A stretch of DNA of 64,000 nt. Source: Phaeosaccion multiseriatum (lineage: Eukaryota > Ochrophyta, other classes). The DNA lies in contig OZ218955.1 in the NCBI GenBank assembly GCA_965112735.1, positions 3,720,001 to 3,784,000 of the forward strand, in the 5' to 3' direction. The notes beneath the pieces were generated by a model, which made no database searches, was not told the origin of the DNA, and saw only the letters and a list, made by a program, of their open reading frames with translations. The translations under genes and the position numbers were made by a program. Numbering within the stretch: the first letter of the stretch is position 1; each line of letters opens with the position of its first letter. Below, in pieces: positions 45,601-57,474 of the stretch.

Positions 45601-48600
45601 TCCTGCCCGGGCCGGCTTGGGAGAGACTGCTCGAGTGGTACGGGGGAGGGCCCGTGTTTGGGCGAAAAGTGGTGTTGCATCCAGCCGCCGCAGGAGCAGG
45701 AGGAGGAGGAGGAGGAGAAGGGGGGGGGATGGCAGTGGATGGAGGAGGAGAAGCCTCATTGCAGCAGGAGCCGATGGTGGACATTTACCCCCTGGGCGTG
45801 CATGTGTTTACGTGCAGCTACCTCGGCCGGCCGGGCATCAAGGAGCGTCTTGCCTACACGAGCTTCCACCACACGATGGACGAAGTGGTGGAGGACATTT
45901 GCGAAGGGCTTAAAATCGACGAGGACATTTCTGCTTCTTCGGCCACCACAGGTGGAGAGCAGCAGTCGGGGGGAGCACTCACACGAGGTGGTGGTGGTGT
46001 GGGTGGGACATCGGACAAGAAGAAGCAGGGGAAGGGGAAGGGGTGCGAGAGAGGGCGACTGTGGGTGCTGGAGATTAGCAGTAACGGACTCATTAGCTCC
46101 GACGAGATAGAGATGGCATTGGATGGGGGAGGAGGAGAGGGGAGAATACACAGGCCCACGTTCCGCTTCCCCCACAGCGAGGCGAGGGAAGCGGCTGAGC
46201 AGCAGCAGCGGTTGCTGGTACAGCAGCACAACAGCAAGCAGCAGGCGACGTCCTCTACAGCCCCAGTAGTTGGTGATACAGCAGCAGCAGTTGGTGGTAC
46301 GGTTGCGGTAGCGACGACCTCTGACGGCACCTCGAGCACGGCATCGGTCAGCCCCAGCCCTTCGCAAGGAGTTACAGCAGTTGGTGGTACAGGAGCGGCC
46401 GCCATGGCGCCATCTACTGCTACTGCGGGGGGCGTGTACCGCTGGAGAGTCCTGGAGCCGCGCTTCGGACACCTGACAGTGGGGGAAGTGGGCATACGCG
46501 GAGGGGAGCAGTTCATGATGGAGGTGAGTAACGAGGTCACCTACGCATACACGCTTCTATATGGGAATCATACTGAGAATTACGTAGTGTATGTTATTTT
46601 TTTGTGTGGGTGCGTGTGTGTATGGAGATGAGTGAGGAGTGCTTGTTGCTTGGTGGCACAGCGCCTCAGGAGTTGGGGTGGGGTTGTTGACTGGCTGGTT
46701 GACTGGCTGGCTGACTGGCTGGCTGATAAAGATGGAGGACGTTCTCGTAAAGCAGCTGCTACTCTTCTCTCCATCTGTCCCACACACGCACCCACCCATC
46801 CACGAGGAAGGAGGTTTTCGAAATGAATAGAATGAGTGAAGCAAACTTGCGCAGGCAGGGGAGACAGATGCAGTAAAGTGTGTAACTGCTGGGATGGTCT
46901 GTTGCTAATACCCAACCTGACGCCTACGCTCGTCCCCTCTCTCCCTCCCTCCCTCCCTCCCTCCCTCTCCCCCTTCCCTTCCTTCTCCCCTTCTCCTTCC
47001 CTCCCTTCCCTTCCTTCCACCCTCCCTCCCTCCCCTGACCAACGACAGGTACCCAACTCCGACGGCAGCTGGCCTCGGGCACTCCACATCGAGGAGCCCG
47101 ACTTTCGGCGCTTCAGGGAGGGAGACAGGGTCGATGCCATGGACTTCCAGGGGAAGTGGTACAGCGCCACGGTGGTGGCCACAGAAGGCGAAGGAGGTAC
47201 GGGAGGTACAGCAGTTGATTGTACAGCAGCAAGCAGAGAGAGAGAGAGAGGCGGTTGAGAAGGGTGTCGACCGATCGATTGATCGGAGGAAGGAACGAAG
47301 CATGGAGGCGTACGGACATGTGGGGAGGGGGGTAGGCATATGGGTAGAGATACACGGGTAGAGGCCAACCTTCCTTTCCCTTTTCCATTGTGGTACTCTT
47401 CTACAGAGCACAGCAAATGATTCGCCCTCTCGCTCTCTCTCTCTCTCTTGGTTTCTTCACGTTCGCCCCTTTGTCCAGGGGCGCGCACGGGGGCAAGGCC
47501 CGGAGGACCTGTAGGGCAGAGTGGCAAGCTTAGGAGGCTCTCCAGGGGGGCGTCGGAGAGCAGTGATGTAGGAGGTACGCCCCATCGCCAGCAGCAGGGG
47601 GCGCAGCAGCACAGACAGGGGGGAGGGGGCGGCAGCGTGAGGGTACATTTTGACCGCTTCGCCGCTCAGTGGGACGAATGGCACGACGTGTTTTCTTGCC
47701 GCCTCGCCCCTGCGGGCAGTCAAGTGATTTCTCCGGCGAGAGCCGAGGCCGCCGCGGCGGCTGCTGCTGCGAGGCTTCGAGCACAAGAGGAAGAGCAGGA
47801 ACAGGAACAGGCCTCGGAGGCGGCAGCTGCTACTGCTGCCCAAGGGGGGGAGGATGGGGACGACGAGGCAGGCGGGGGGGGCGGGGAGAGTGCGAGTGCG
47901 AGTGGAGCTGCTGCTGGAGAAGGGGAGGAGGGAGAGGGCGGTACGGTGGCCTCTGCAGGGGCGGGGGGGGCAGCGGGGCAGAAGGGCAAGTATCGGTTGA
48001 ACAGCAGCGGCAGGGGGCCGGGCAACGGGAAGCAGGTGCGTTGCGGCAGAGGTGGAGAGGAGAGAGAGAGAGAGAGAGAGAGAGAAACAGCGAGGGAGAG
48101 AGAGAGAAGGAGAAAGGGAAGGAGAGAGAGGCAGAGGGAGAGAGAGAGAGAAGGAGAGAGGGAGAGAGAGAAACAGAGAGGGAGAGAGAGAGAAACAGAG
48201 AGGGAGAGAGAGAGAAACAGCGAGGGAGAGAGAGAGAAACAGAGAGGGAGAGAGAGAGAAACAGAGAGGGAGAGAGAGAAACAGAGAGGGAGAGAGAGAG
48301 GAGAGAGGGAAGGAGAGAGAAGCAGAAAGGGAAGGAGAGAGAAGCACAGGGAGAGAGAGAGAAGGAGAGAGGGAGAGATAGAAGGGGGGAGGGAGAAAGA
48401 GAGGGGGCAGGGCGTTGCAAGAGGGGTGGTATCACGGCCAACCATTGATTGATCCACACTGAGTGATGGCAGCTGATGGCAAGCGCTTGATGCTTTCCAT
48501 TCACTAAAGCTGTGCCCTGACTCCCTGACTCCCTCACTCCCTCCGTCTGCCCCCCCTCCTCCTGCTCCTGCTCCTCCTCCTCCTCCTCCTCCTCCTCCTC

Positions 48601-51600
48601 CTCCTCCTCCTCCTCCTCCTCCCTCCCCCTCCACCCCTCCTCCTCAGGTGGTGCGAATGTCCTCTGAGCCCCACCGGGATGGCCTTAGTAACTACGCCAA
48701 CGTATCACTCAACAGACGCAGCAGCACACCCGGCAAGCCCCCTGTAGCAGGGGCATGTGGCCTCGTGAACCTCGGCAACACCTGTTACATGAACAGCGCT
48801 CTACAATGCCTCAGCCACACCCCCCTCCTCCGCGGCTACATGCTGAGTAGCATGTTCGTGCCTGAGGTCAACAAACATAACCCCCTCGGCACGCAGGGAC
48901 ACCTCGTGGAGAATGTCGGCACCTTGCTCAAGCAGCTCTGGGGCGGGGAGATGGTGTGCATCTTCCCGGGCAAGTTTAAGATCAAACTCGCCAAGTACAA
49001 GACGCAGTTCGCGGGCAACGAGCAGCAGGATGCGCAAGAGTTCCTCAGCGAGATTCTCGACGCCCTTCACGAGGACGTCAACAGGGTGATAGACAAGCCG
49101 TATTGCCCGGCGCCTGATGATGCCGTTCTGGCGACAATGACGGCGGAGGAGCAGGCCAATGAGGCCTGGGAGAGGCACATTGCGAGGAATCGCAGCGTTA
49201 TTGTGGACCTATTTCAGGGGCAAATGAAGATGGAGGTGAGTGAGTGAGTGAGGGAGGGAGTGAATGAATACGTGAATGCCATACGTGAGTCCATGAGTGA
49301 GGAAGGGAGGGAGGGAGGGTTAAGAGGTCTGTCGTATGTCCCCTCCCTCCCCGGTGTCTTTCGCACCCCTCCCCTCGTGTGTACTGTACTCAACTCCCTG
49401 TATACCCCCCCCCCGCCCGCCTTTCCCCACCTGTTCCCTCGCATGCACTCTCTGTGGACTTTGCATCCTTTGCACCCTCCCCTCGTGCCCACTGTACTCA
49501 CTCCCTCAGGCATGCTGCAGCTCGTGTGGCTTCAAGTCCGTTTCCTTCGACCCCTTCATGTTTCTCAGCGTGCCCATCCCCGTCCGCAATGAGAAGCTCG
49601 TAACCGTCGTGCTCATCAGGAGCATCAAGCGCAGCAGGAAGAAGCGCAACAAGCAGGGGGGGGGGGGGACGCTCCTCGGCCCCGCCTCGGCCTCGGGAGG
49701 AGATGGGGGTATCGGGGCGAACGGAGAGGATGAGGGGGAGGTGACGAACGTGGAGGAGGGGGAGGAGGGGGGGGGGGACGAGGAAGAGGATGATGAGGAG
49801 GAGGAGGCAGACTTAGACCCCAGAAAGGTGGTGCCCGTCCGTTACGGCCTCATGCTGCCGAGGCTCGGGGAGGTGGGCGACCTTACACGCGGTCTGTCTG
49901 CCTTGTGCGGCGTGCCCAAGAGTCGGCTGGTGCTTGTTGACTTATTCAAGAATCAGTTCCACAAGACCTTTGAGGAGAGCGAGCCGCTCACGAGCATCCG
50001 GCAGGACGATTTCGTTGTGGCTTATGAGAAGGTTCGAGTCCTCAGGAGGCCGGTTCCTCCTGTTTCTGTTCCTGCAGCGGCAGCAGTTGGTGATACGGTA
50101 GCAGAGAAGGGGCCAATAGCAGCAGCAGCAGCTGGAGGAGGAGAAGGAGGAGGAGGAGGAGGAGGAGGGACGCCAGCAGGGGGGGAAGAGGAGGAAGAAG
50201 ATGACTTCCCCAACGACCCCATGGCTTCGCAAGAGTGGCCCTCCCACCTGCGGGACCTCTCCCCGGGTATGCGAGTGGACGCGCTGGACCATAGGGGTAA
50301 TTGGTACGCGGGCACGGTAGAGGAGATGAGCCGCGAAGGGAAGGAAGCAGCAGCAGTTGGTGATACAGCAGCAGCAGCAGCAGCGGGAGGAGGAGGAGGG
50401 GTGAGTGGTGCCAACGATTGGTTTGTTCGTGTGCACTTCGACCGTTTCACCTCACGCTGGGACGAGTGGTACGGTGTGGAGCATTGGAAGGAAAAGCGTC
50501 TCTTGCCGCTACACACCAAGACGGTGCCGAGCAAGCGCCCTCTTATGGAGGTGCCCCTCGTCCATAGACAGACGATCAAAGTACCGCAGACGGTGCCCAG
50601 AGTGGCCCGCCCTGCTGTTGGTGCTGGGGGGGTTGCTGGCACGGGGGCTTCAAATGGCGGTGGCGGCGGCGGCGGAGGAGGAGGAGGAGGAGGAGGAGGA
50701 GGAGGAGGTAGGGTGGGCGGTGGCACTCTTTCTCGCGCGGCAAGCAATATGAGTATGAACGGGAGCAGAGGAGGCATGAGCAGCAGTGGCGTGAGTATGG
50801 CCAACGGGGAGAGGAACAGAGGAGCAGGGGCAGCAGGAGCAGGAGGAGCGCGTGGTGGTGCTGGTGGTGGCGAGGAGGAGATGGGGGAGCAAGAGGAAGA
50901 TAACACCCTCCTCGACGACGACGAAGACGCGAGGGACACAGCGCTGCAGGCGGAGGCATATGGGCAGGGAGAGGCAGCAGAGGCGTATGGGAACGGGCAA
51001 GCCGATTTGGTGGAAGCCAAGGATCTGTTTGGGCTTCCGTTGCTGATCCATGTGGAGAGTGGAATGAGTGCACGCTATCTCTGGCGTCTTGTGTTGCAGC
51101 AGGCCTCGCGCTTCCTCAGCGGGAAGGACGGGAGAGGGGGCAAGGGAGGCAGCAAGGCAGGGGGTGGGGGTGGGGGGGGGCGGAGGGGCAAGATGACGGC
51201 GGCTTTTCTGGCGCGGGCGGCGGCAGGGTTGGAGGATATTAGCGACGAGGAGCTCATGGAGTTGGTGCCTTTTAAGGTGAGGGACGGAGGGAGGGACGGA
51301 CGAAGGGAGTGGGGGAGGGAGGGAGCGGAGGAGGAGGGAGAGAAGAGGAGGAGGAGGAGGAGGAGGAGGAGGAGGAGGAGGAGGAGGAGGAGGAGGAGGA
51401 GGAGGAGGAGAGGAGGAGGAAGAAGAAGAAGAGGGACGAAGAGAATAAGAAGGGTCCAGAAGGATAGCAGGAGGAGCGTGCCCACCCCTACCCCCCTAAC
51501 CCAATCCCCCTCCTCCCCCTTCCCCTGTATCACCAACAGGTGAAGCTTGTGAGTATACACAACCTCCTTGCTGACAACAGCGGCACTGTAGAGCTGCGGC

Positions 51601-52279
51601 CTGACCCCACGCGAGTGGCTGCCTCCCTCCTGAGCTCCAAGACGATCATCGCTCTGGACTGGAGCAACTCGGCGCTTGACTACTTCGATCTCGTGCCGCA
51701 TATAGAGGACCATCCCAGCATGGCGCTGCTGCAGGCCGCCGCTAGGTATGACTTTGAGTTTCAGTTTTGTGGGTTTTTCTGTTGGATTGGCCTTGGTTGT
51801 CTCGATACCTGTGTCCATACTGACATCGTTTTGAGATTTCGATACCGACACGCCTTCTCCTGCTGCTGCTGCTGCGTTTTTCCGCCGCTGGAACTACATG
51901 TCACCCATCCTCTCTCCCTCCCTCCCTCGTCCCTTCCAGCGAGAGTCGCGAGGGCATCAGCCTGTCCTCTTGCCTGGAGGCCTTCACTCGCCAGGAGACG
52001 CTGGAGGAGGAGGACAGCTGGTACTGCTCCAACTGCAAGGTGCGGTGCAGTGCGGTGACTTGCTAGCGCTGTTGGTGTTGGCTTGCTTCATGGGTGGACG
52101 GTGGAGAGATAGATGGATGGATGGGTCGATGGATGGATGGATGGATGACTCTTAAGCTTTGGTGTTGGAGTTTTGACGTTGTCATACAGAGCATTGTCTT
52201 GTCTATTATGGACCTCTATCGACCTCTTGATGGGCTCTGTCTCTCCCTCTTACTGTCCCCACCTCTCTCTCCCTCTCCC

Positions 52280-52325
<46 letters not shown>

Positions 52326-53426
52326 ATACGCTAGGTGCATCGGCAGTGCGTGATGAAGGTCGATCTGTGGCGTATGCCGGACATCCTGGTGCTTCACATT
52401 AAGCGCTTTCACTGCAGCGCCAGGTGGAGGGAGAAGATTCGCACCTTCGTCTCCTTCCCGCAGTCAGGTCAGTCAGTGGGGAAGGGAGGGAGTGAGGAAG
52501 GAAGGAAGGAAGGAAGGAAGGAAGGAAGGAAGGAAGGAAGGTGAATCTGTGGGTGGTGGGTTATCGTGGTCAAGCGATGAGTCGGAGTCAGTCAGCCAGT
52601 CAGCCAGTCAGGCAGGCAGTCAGTGAGGCAGTCAGTCAGGCAGTCAGTTAGGCAGTCAGGGACGCAGTCAGGCAGGCAGTCAGGCAGTCAGGCAGGCAGT
52701 CAGTCAGGCAGTCAGTCAGGCAGTCAGGCAGGCAGTCAGGCAGGCAGTCAAGCAGGCAGTCAAGCAGGCAGTCAGACAGTCAGTCAGTCAGGGACGCAGT
52801 CAGGGACGCAGTCAGGCAGGCAGTCAGTCAGGCAGTCAGGCAGGCAGTCAGGCAGTCAGCTTTCTTCCCTGTCGGTACCAATCTTGTGATCGAGTTTGGA
52901 CAATAAACTGCAACCCAAACTCTCGTGTTTGCTTTTGTCTGTCTGTCTGTCTTGACCACCGACCCACCTGCCTTCTGCCCATATGCCGTGGTGTGTCTGC
53001 CGGCCTGCTATCCCTGCCTGCCCATCCCTGTCCAATATACGGTATGCCCATACGCTGAACTCTACCCCACCTCTTTACCCCCCCTCCCTGCCCGCAGGCC
53101 TGGACATGAGTCCGTTCGTTTGTAGCACAAGCTCCCACCACAGCAGCGCCGGGACGGGCGGCCTTCTATACGACCTCTTTGGTGTGGTGAATCACATGGG
53201 AGGCATGACCGGAGGGCACTACACGGCTTGTTGTAGGTCCACACACTGCTCGAGGGGAGGTGATGAGGACGTGGGCATGTGGTCGCAGGAGCACCCGTGG
53301 CTTTACTTTGACGATGAGTGTGTGGAGGAGGTGAGCAGTGACAAGATACTGACGGAGGCCGCTTACTGCCTCTTTTACAGGAGGAGGAGGATGACGCCAA
53401 GCAATGTCATCAACATGACCGTTTAG
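42690..53426 (+). CDS. USP32-like ubiquitin carboxyl-terminal hydrolase with Tudor-like inserts
   Basis: Twelve exons: 42690-42884, 43494-43668, 43927-45024, 45180-46523, 47049-47196, 47479-48035, 48648-49235, 49510-51276, 51540-51745, 51940-52039, 52335-52467, 53098-53426, about 2210 residues. The start MGNCCS fits N-myristoylation plus palmitoylation. An EF-hand-like region (VVDFKDLCRALALSCRG) and a DUSP-type stretch (VYMLATKWWTQWLMYV, then EYVLLPGPAWERLLEWYGG) match the order in animal USP32. Two Tudor-like segments follow: DRVDAMDFQGKWYSATVV with VRVHFDRFAAQWDEW, and RVDALDHRGNWYAGTV with VRVHFDRFTSRWDEWYG; the second splits the catalytic domain. The Cys box GLVNLGNTCYMNSALQC (Cys codon 48783-48785), zinc ribbon cysteines (CCSSCGF, WYCSNCK) and His box GGMTGGHYTACC (His codon 53217-53219) are intact, so it should be an active membrane-tethered deubiquitinase. 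Exon 3 needs a one-base frame change in a G run near 44270. Confidence 0.85.
44213..44362 (+). other. Frame change in G-rich homopolymer within USP exon 3
   Basis: The upstream frame (through FVLIFPDLMKALPK) would stop at about 44307, while the downstream frame (through VVDFKDLCRALAL) opens at about 44227. The two overlap only in poly-Gly-coding GGA/GGG sequence with G runs of 9 to 12. One base gained or lost there reconciles them. A sequencing or assembly error is the simplest reading. Confidence 0.7.
48056..48410 (+). repeat. GAGA-type repeat in USP intron, followed by CTCC run
   Basis: The intron 48036-48647 begins with about 340 bases of GAGAGAGAAACAGAGAGG-type units and ends with a CCT array (48555-48630) next to the acceptor. 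The two halves are broadly complementary in base composition. Confidence 0.9.
51330..51440 (+). repeat. GGA array in USP intron
   Basis: A GGA/AGG array lies in the intron 51277-51539, followed by a C-rich tract and a TATCACCAACAG acceptor. Confidence 0.9.
52585..52862 (+). repeat. CAGTCAGGCAG-type minisatellite in USP intron
   Basis: Tandem units of CAGTCAGG and CAGGCAGTCAGT fill most of the intron 52468-53097. A GGAA array precedes them (52499-52541). Confidence 0.9.
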
Positions 53427-54350
53427 AGAGAGGTGCTAATGGGCGCGTGGGCGCGTGGGTGCGCGAATGTGTGATGATGTATATTCCGTGGACCGGACCC
53501 CGGGGGTGGGGAGGGGAGAAGGGAAGCATTCAAGAAGGAATGTGAGTGGCAGATGGATGGGTGGATGAAGGGAGGAAGCTCTCGAGTGAGTGAGTGAGTA
53601 TGAGTGGCGAATGGATAGATGGATGGTCCAATTGGGCTTTGCTTTGTGTGTGTGTCCTTCTGACTCTGTCCTTCTGACGGCCACTCTCAAGTGTACACAA
53701 ATAGAAAAGAAAGGGGGGGGGGGGGGGGAGGAGAGTGCCGCGACGGAGTTGTCGCAGAGAAGCATTTTTTGGAATTAAATCAATTAAATTGCAGCGGAGG
53801 GGGACGGCAAAGCCTTTTGTACGTGAATATACCTGACTTGTTTTTCCATTGCGCAGAGGCCTATGCAACTGAGGGGATACGTATAGTATCCTCCCTCCTT
53901 CCCTCCTTCCGCCCCCCACCCTCCCCTGTGCTGACCAGCGCCGCCAACCGAGCACAAGACTGATTTGAATTTGAATGTGATGTGCATTGAGGAAACATGT
54001 TGTGCCACTACCCACTACTAATAACATAAAGTGTTGAAGTGCCCTCACTCTCTCCTCGTCATCACCATCTCGTTCTTTGCTCCCCTCCTTCTGTCCAGCC
54101 CAATGCACTCAGCCAACCGAGTGAAGTGTGCCCTCTCCTCAGATGCCCAACCAACCAACCAACCAACCAACCAACCAACCAACGAAACCAAACCAAACCA
54201 CCACCACCACCACGCCATCCCATCCGTACTTCTATACAGGGGCCTTGCCCTACGCAATAGATGCCAGTTCTGTGTGTTTTTGAGAAAGACAACACCGCTA
54301 TTGCCGAAGTACCTACTGTTACCATGGAACACTCAACATCGCAAATACAT
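53427..54350. other. Spacer between convergent USP and HSF genes
   Basis: This holds both 3' flanks. Features are an 18-base G run (53716-53731 region), an AT-richer block with GGAATTAAATCAATTAAATT (53770-53789), and a CCAA tetranucleotide array (54147-54183). No gene is seen. Confidence 0.55.
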
Positions 54351-56633
54351 CTAGTGTGCATGTGCGTGAGCGCCAACATCCGGCATTTCGAATGCCTCCT
54401 TCCTAACCGTATCCGTATCCTTCCCCTTCCCCGGGGGGCAGGCCGTAGCCGCCCCTCCCTCTCCCCTCGGGTCTGTGCCGATGACCCCCCCCACAGAGCT
54501 CCCCAGGGGGGCTTCAACGCCGCCTCCGGATCCGCTCACGCCCTCCTTGTGCACCAGGCCACCACTACTCAGAACACTACCACCACCACTCCCTCCACCA
54601 GCAACGTCAATATGGCCATCAGCACTATCAGCAGTTGGTGATACAGGCCCCTTCCTCAGTGAAGGCGACACGCCCCTTTGCTCGGCAGTCAAGGGAAAAG
54701 CGTCCCTTCCGCCTCCCTGTCCTCGTCCTTCTTTCCCTCCCCCCTCCCCTTCTCTCGTCGTGGCTGACGTGCCGGTGACATCTCCTGAGTTCTTCCCCAA
54801 GAGCATCTCAAAGTCGACTGCAGAATCCACACTGCCGGTAGAGGAGAGGGCGTTTTTTAGGCGGTTCCCAATGACCTGAGCATCACTCTCTACTTCCTCA
54901 CCATCCCCCCCGCCAGGTCCAGCATCAGCGCCACCCCGTCCGCCGAGGCTGTCCTCGTTGCTGGTGTTCCTCCGTCCCTTCTGCAACACGGCACCGTCCA
55001 CGGGTCCGTAGAAGTGGCGCTTCATCTCCATCTGTGAGCTCTTTGCCCAAGCGGTCCCTGCTCCTCCTCCTGTCGCCACGCCCTGCTGCTGTGGCGGCTG
55101 CTGCCGTCCCGCCAACTGCTGCTGCTGGTGATGTACAACCAACTGCTGTTGCTGCTGCTGCGAAGGCAGGGGGATGATGCCCGACGGAGAAGCCATTGGA
55201 ATTGGAGAAGCTGCCCCTGCCTTGGTGCTGGCCGGAGTCACTGACAGTGAAACTGTGAAAGACTCGGCCGGTGTGACGAGTCTTGCCTCCTGACCGCAGC
55301 TGGAGCTGCCGCTGCTGTCACAAGTAGCGCAACTGGCACAACTGTCGACGCTGCCCAGGGGAGAGGGGGTGGTGCTACGCGCTCGGATGCCCTTGGACCC
55401 GCTTCCAGTGCTGCGTGCCGTGCTGCCGCTGCCCACAGAGGTACCGGCAGTGCGGCTCTGACTGCGGCTCTGACTGCGAGTGTGGCTGTGGTCACCACTC
55501 CTTCGCCGCTCGCGTGGCGTCCCCCCCGCCTGACGGCACTGCTGCTGCTGCTCGCCCGTCTTTGCTTCTACTTCTGCATACACCATAACGCCCTCTTCCC
55601 GGGGGGAGGGCTCCTCCCTCCCCTCCTCTCCCACCTTGCGCTTCTTGACGGTCTGCGGCTGCGCGAGGGAGATGTACCTAGAGGCCTCGTCTCCTCCTCC
55701 TCCTCCTCCTCCTCCTCGAGAAGAAGATGATGATGAAGGAGCAGAGTAAGGCCGCCTGGCGAGCTCCCCTCCGTAGCGAGGAGGTGAAGTATCAAGAGGT
55801 GGTGGTATAGTAGCAGAGTCGCCAGCCATGAGCTTGCCAAAGAGCGAAGGACCGGACGAGGAGTAGACCGATGAAGCAGATGCCGGGCCGTGGCGGGAAG
55901 GCTGCCCCGCCGCCACCGTGCCCCCCTGCTGCAGAGGAGTAAGCGGAAACTGATGGTGGGTAGGAGGACGGAGCCGCCCCTCCCCTCTCACATCTGCCGC
56001 GGCGGCCTCCCCTTCCTCCTCCCCTTGAATTCCATCTTCTAGACGAAGCGCGTGCAAGGCGCGGAAGGCCCCAGCAGCCCCACAAGACTGAAGGGCAGGC
56101 TGTCCTTGCCCTTGACGCTGAGGCTGAGGCTGAGGCTGAGCCTGAGGCTGCCCTGGACGCTGAGGCTTGTGGGGCTGCCCCCCCCCCGGCCCTCCGCTGC
56201 TCTTGCTGCTGTCCCTCTGTCCTCCGCCGTCGCTGGTCTTGCCGCTGGTCTTGCTGCTGGTCTTGCTGCTGGTCTTGCTGCCATCTGTGCCCTTGTCCTT
56301 GTCGTCGCCGTCTTTCTTGCTGCCCCCCAGCAGCACGCTACTCGTCATGCTCATGAGCGTGGCCAAGCGCCTGCTGCTCTCAGTTGCGACCCTACTGCGG
56401 CTGTCGCCGCCTTCGCCTTCGGATATTTCGCTCACCCCCTCCCCCTCGGTCTGATCCCCCTCCCCGCTGGTGCTCCTCGTTGTGGGTCTTGCTGTGACGG
56501 CGGCGGTGAAGGAGTCAGCACTGCCGCTGCTGCTGTCCTCTTGACCTTTTGGCGATGAGCTTGTCTCCGCCGGCGGCGCCGACTGAGGCTGCTGTTCCTC
56601 TCCCTCTGACTTGTTAAGGGGCTGCTGCTGTTG

Positions 56634-56690
<57 letters not shown>

Positions 56691-57431
56691 AAAGCCGAAG
56701 AACTGCGCGGGGTGCAGGGAGAGCAGCTGCGGCGGACTGTGACTGTGGCTGCCGCTGCCCTCCGAGCCCCCTCTTGCCGCCAACTGTTGTTGCGCGTTCT
56801 CTTGGCCCTGCTCTTGGTGCTGCTCTTGGTGCTGCAGCTCGTGCTCAAAGGCGGTGGGCTCGTTCTCGTTGACTCGGCCCAACGAAGAGGGCCCTCCTCT
56901 GTCGACTCGCTGCCCGAGGTACTCCTCTCCCACTTGACGCTGAACTTCCTCCATGGAGGCCGGGGCCGAGTGTCTCCGTCCGTCGTTGGCTTCGGCGGTG
57001 GTGGCGGCTGTACGCTGCTGTCCATCCGCCTCCTCTCCAGCCCTCTCCCCCTCTCCCTGAGGCTCCCCCTTCCCCTCTCCGTCCTCCAGGTGGGTTGTCA
57101 TAGGCACCACCACGCGAGGGGCGGAAAGGCCCAATGGGGGGACCGCTGAGTGCCCGCGGGGAGGGGAAGGATGGGCGGAAGCCTCCGGGATGGCAGTGGA
57201 CGCGAGAGGAAGCAGCGGGAGAGCGGGCACGGACACAGACATATCTACGTCGCTGTCCTTCCTCCTGTGCTGTGTATGTCCACTCCTGGCCCCTCCCTCA
57301 AGGTGGTTGTGCTCCTCCTCCTCCGTCTGCTGCTGTATCACCAACTCGTGGGGTTGGTGTTGCTGTCCATGGTGCGAGCCCCCGTGCTCCTCCTCCTCCC
57401 GCCGCCGCCGCTGCTGCTGCTGTATCGCAAA

Positions 57432-57474
<43 letters not shown>

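Noticed and set aside
47457-48634. Long Ser/Leu frames on the minus strand of the USP exon and intron
   Set aside because: Shadows of the USP coding exon and its GAGA repeat intron.
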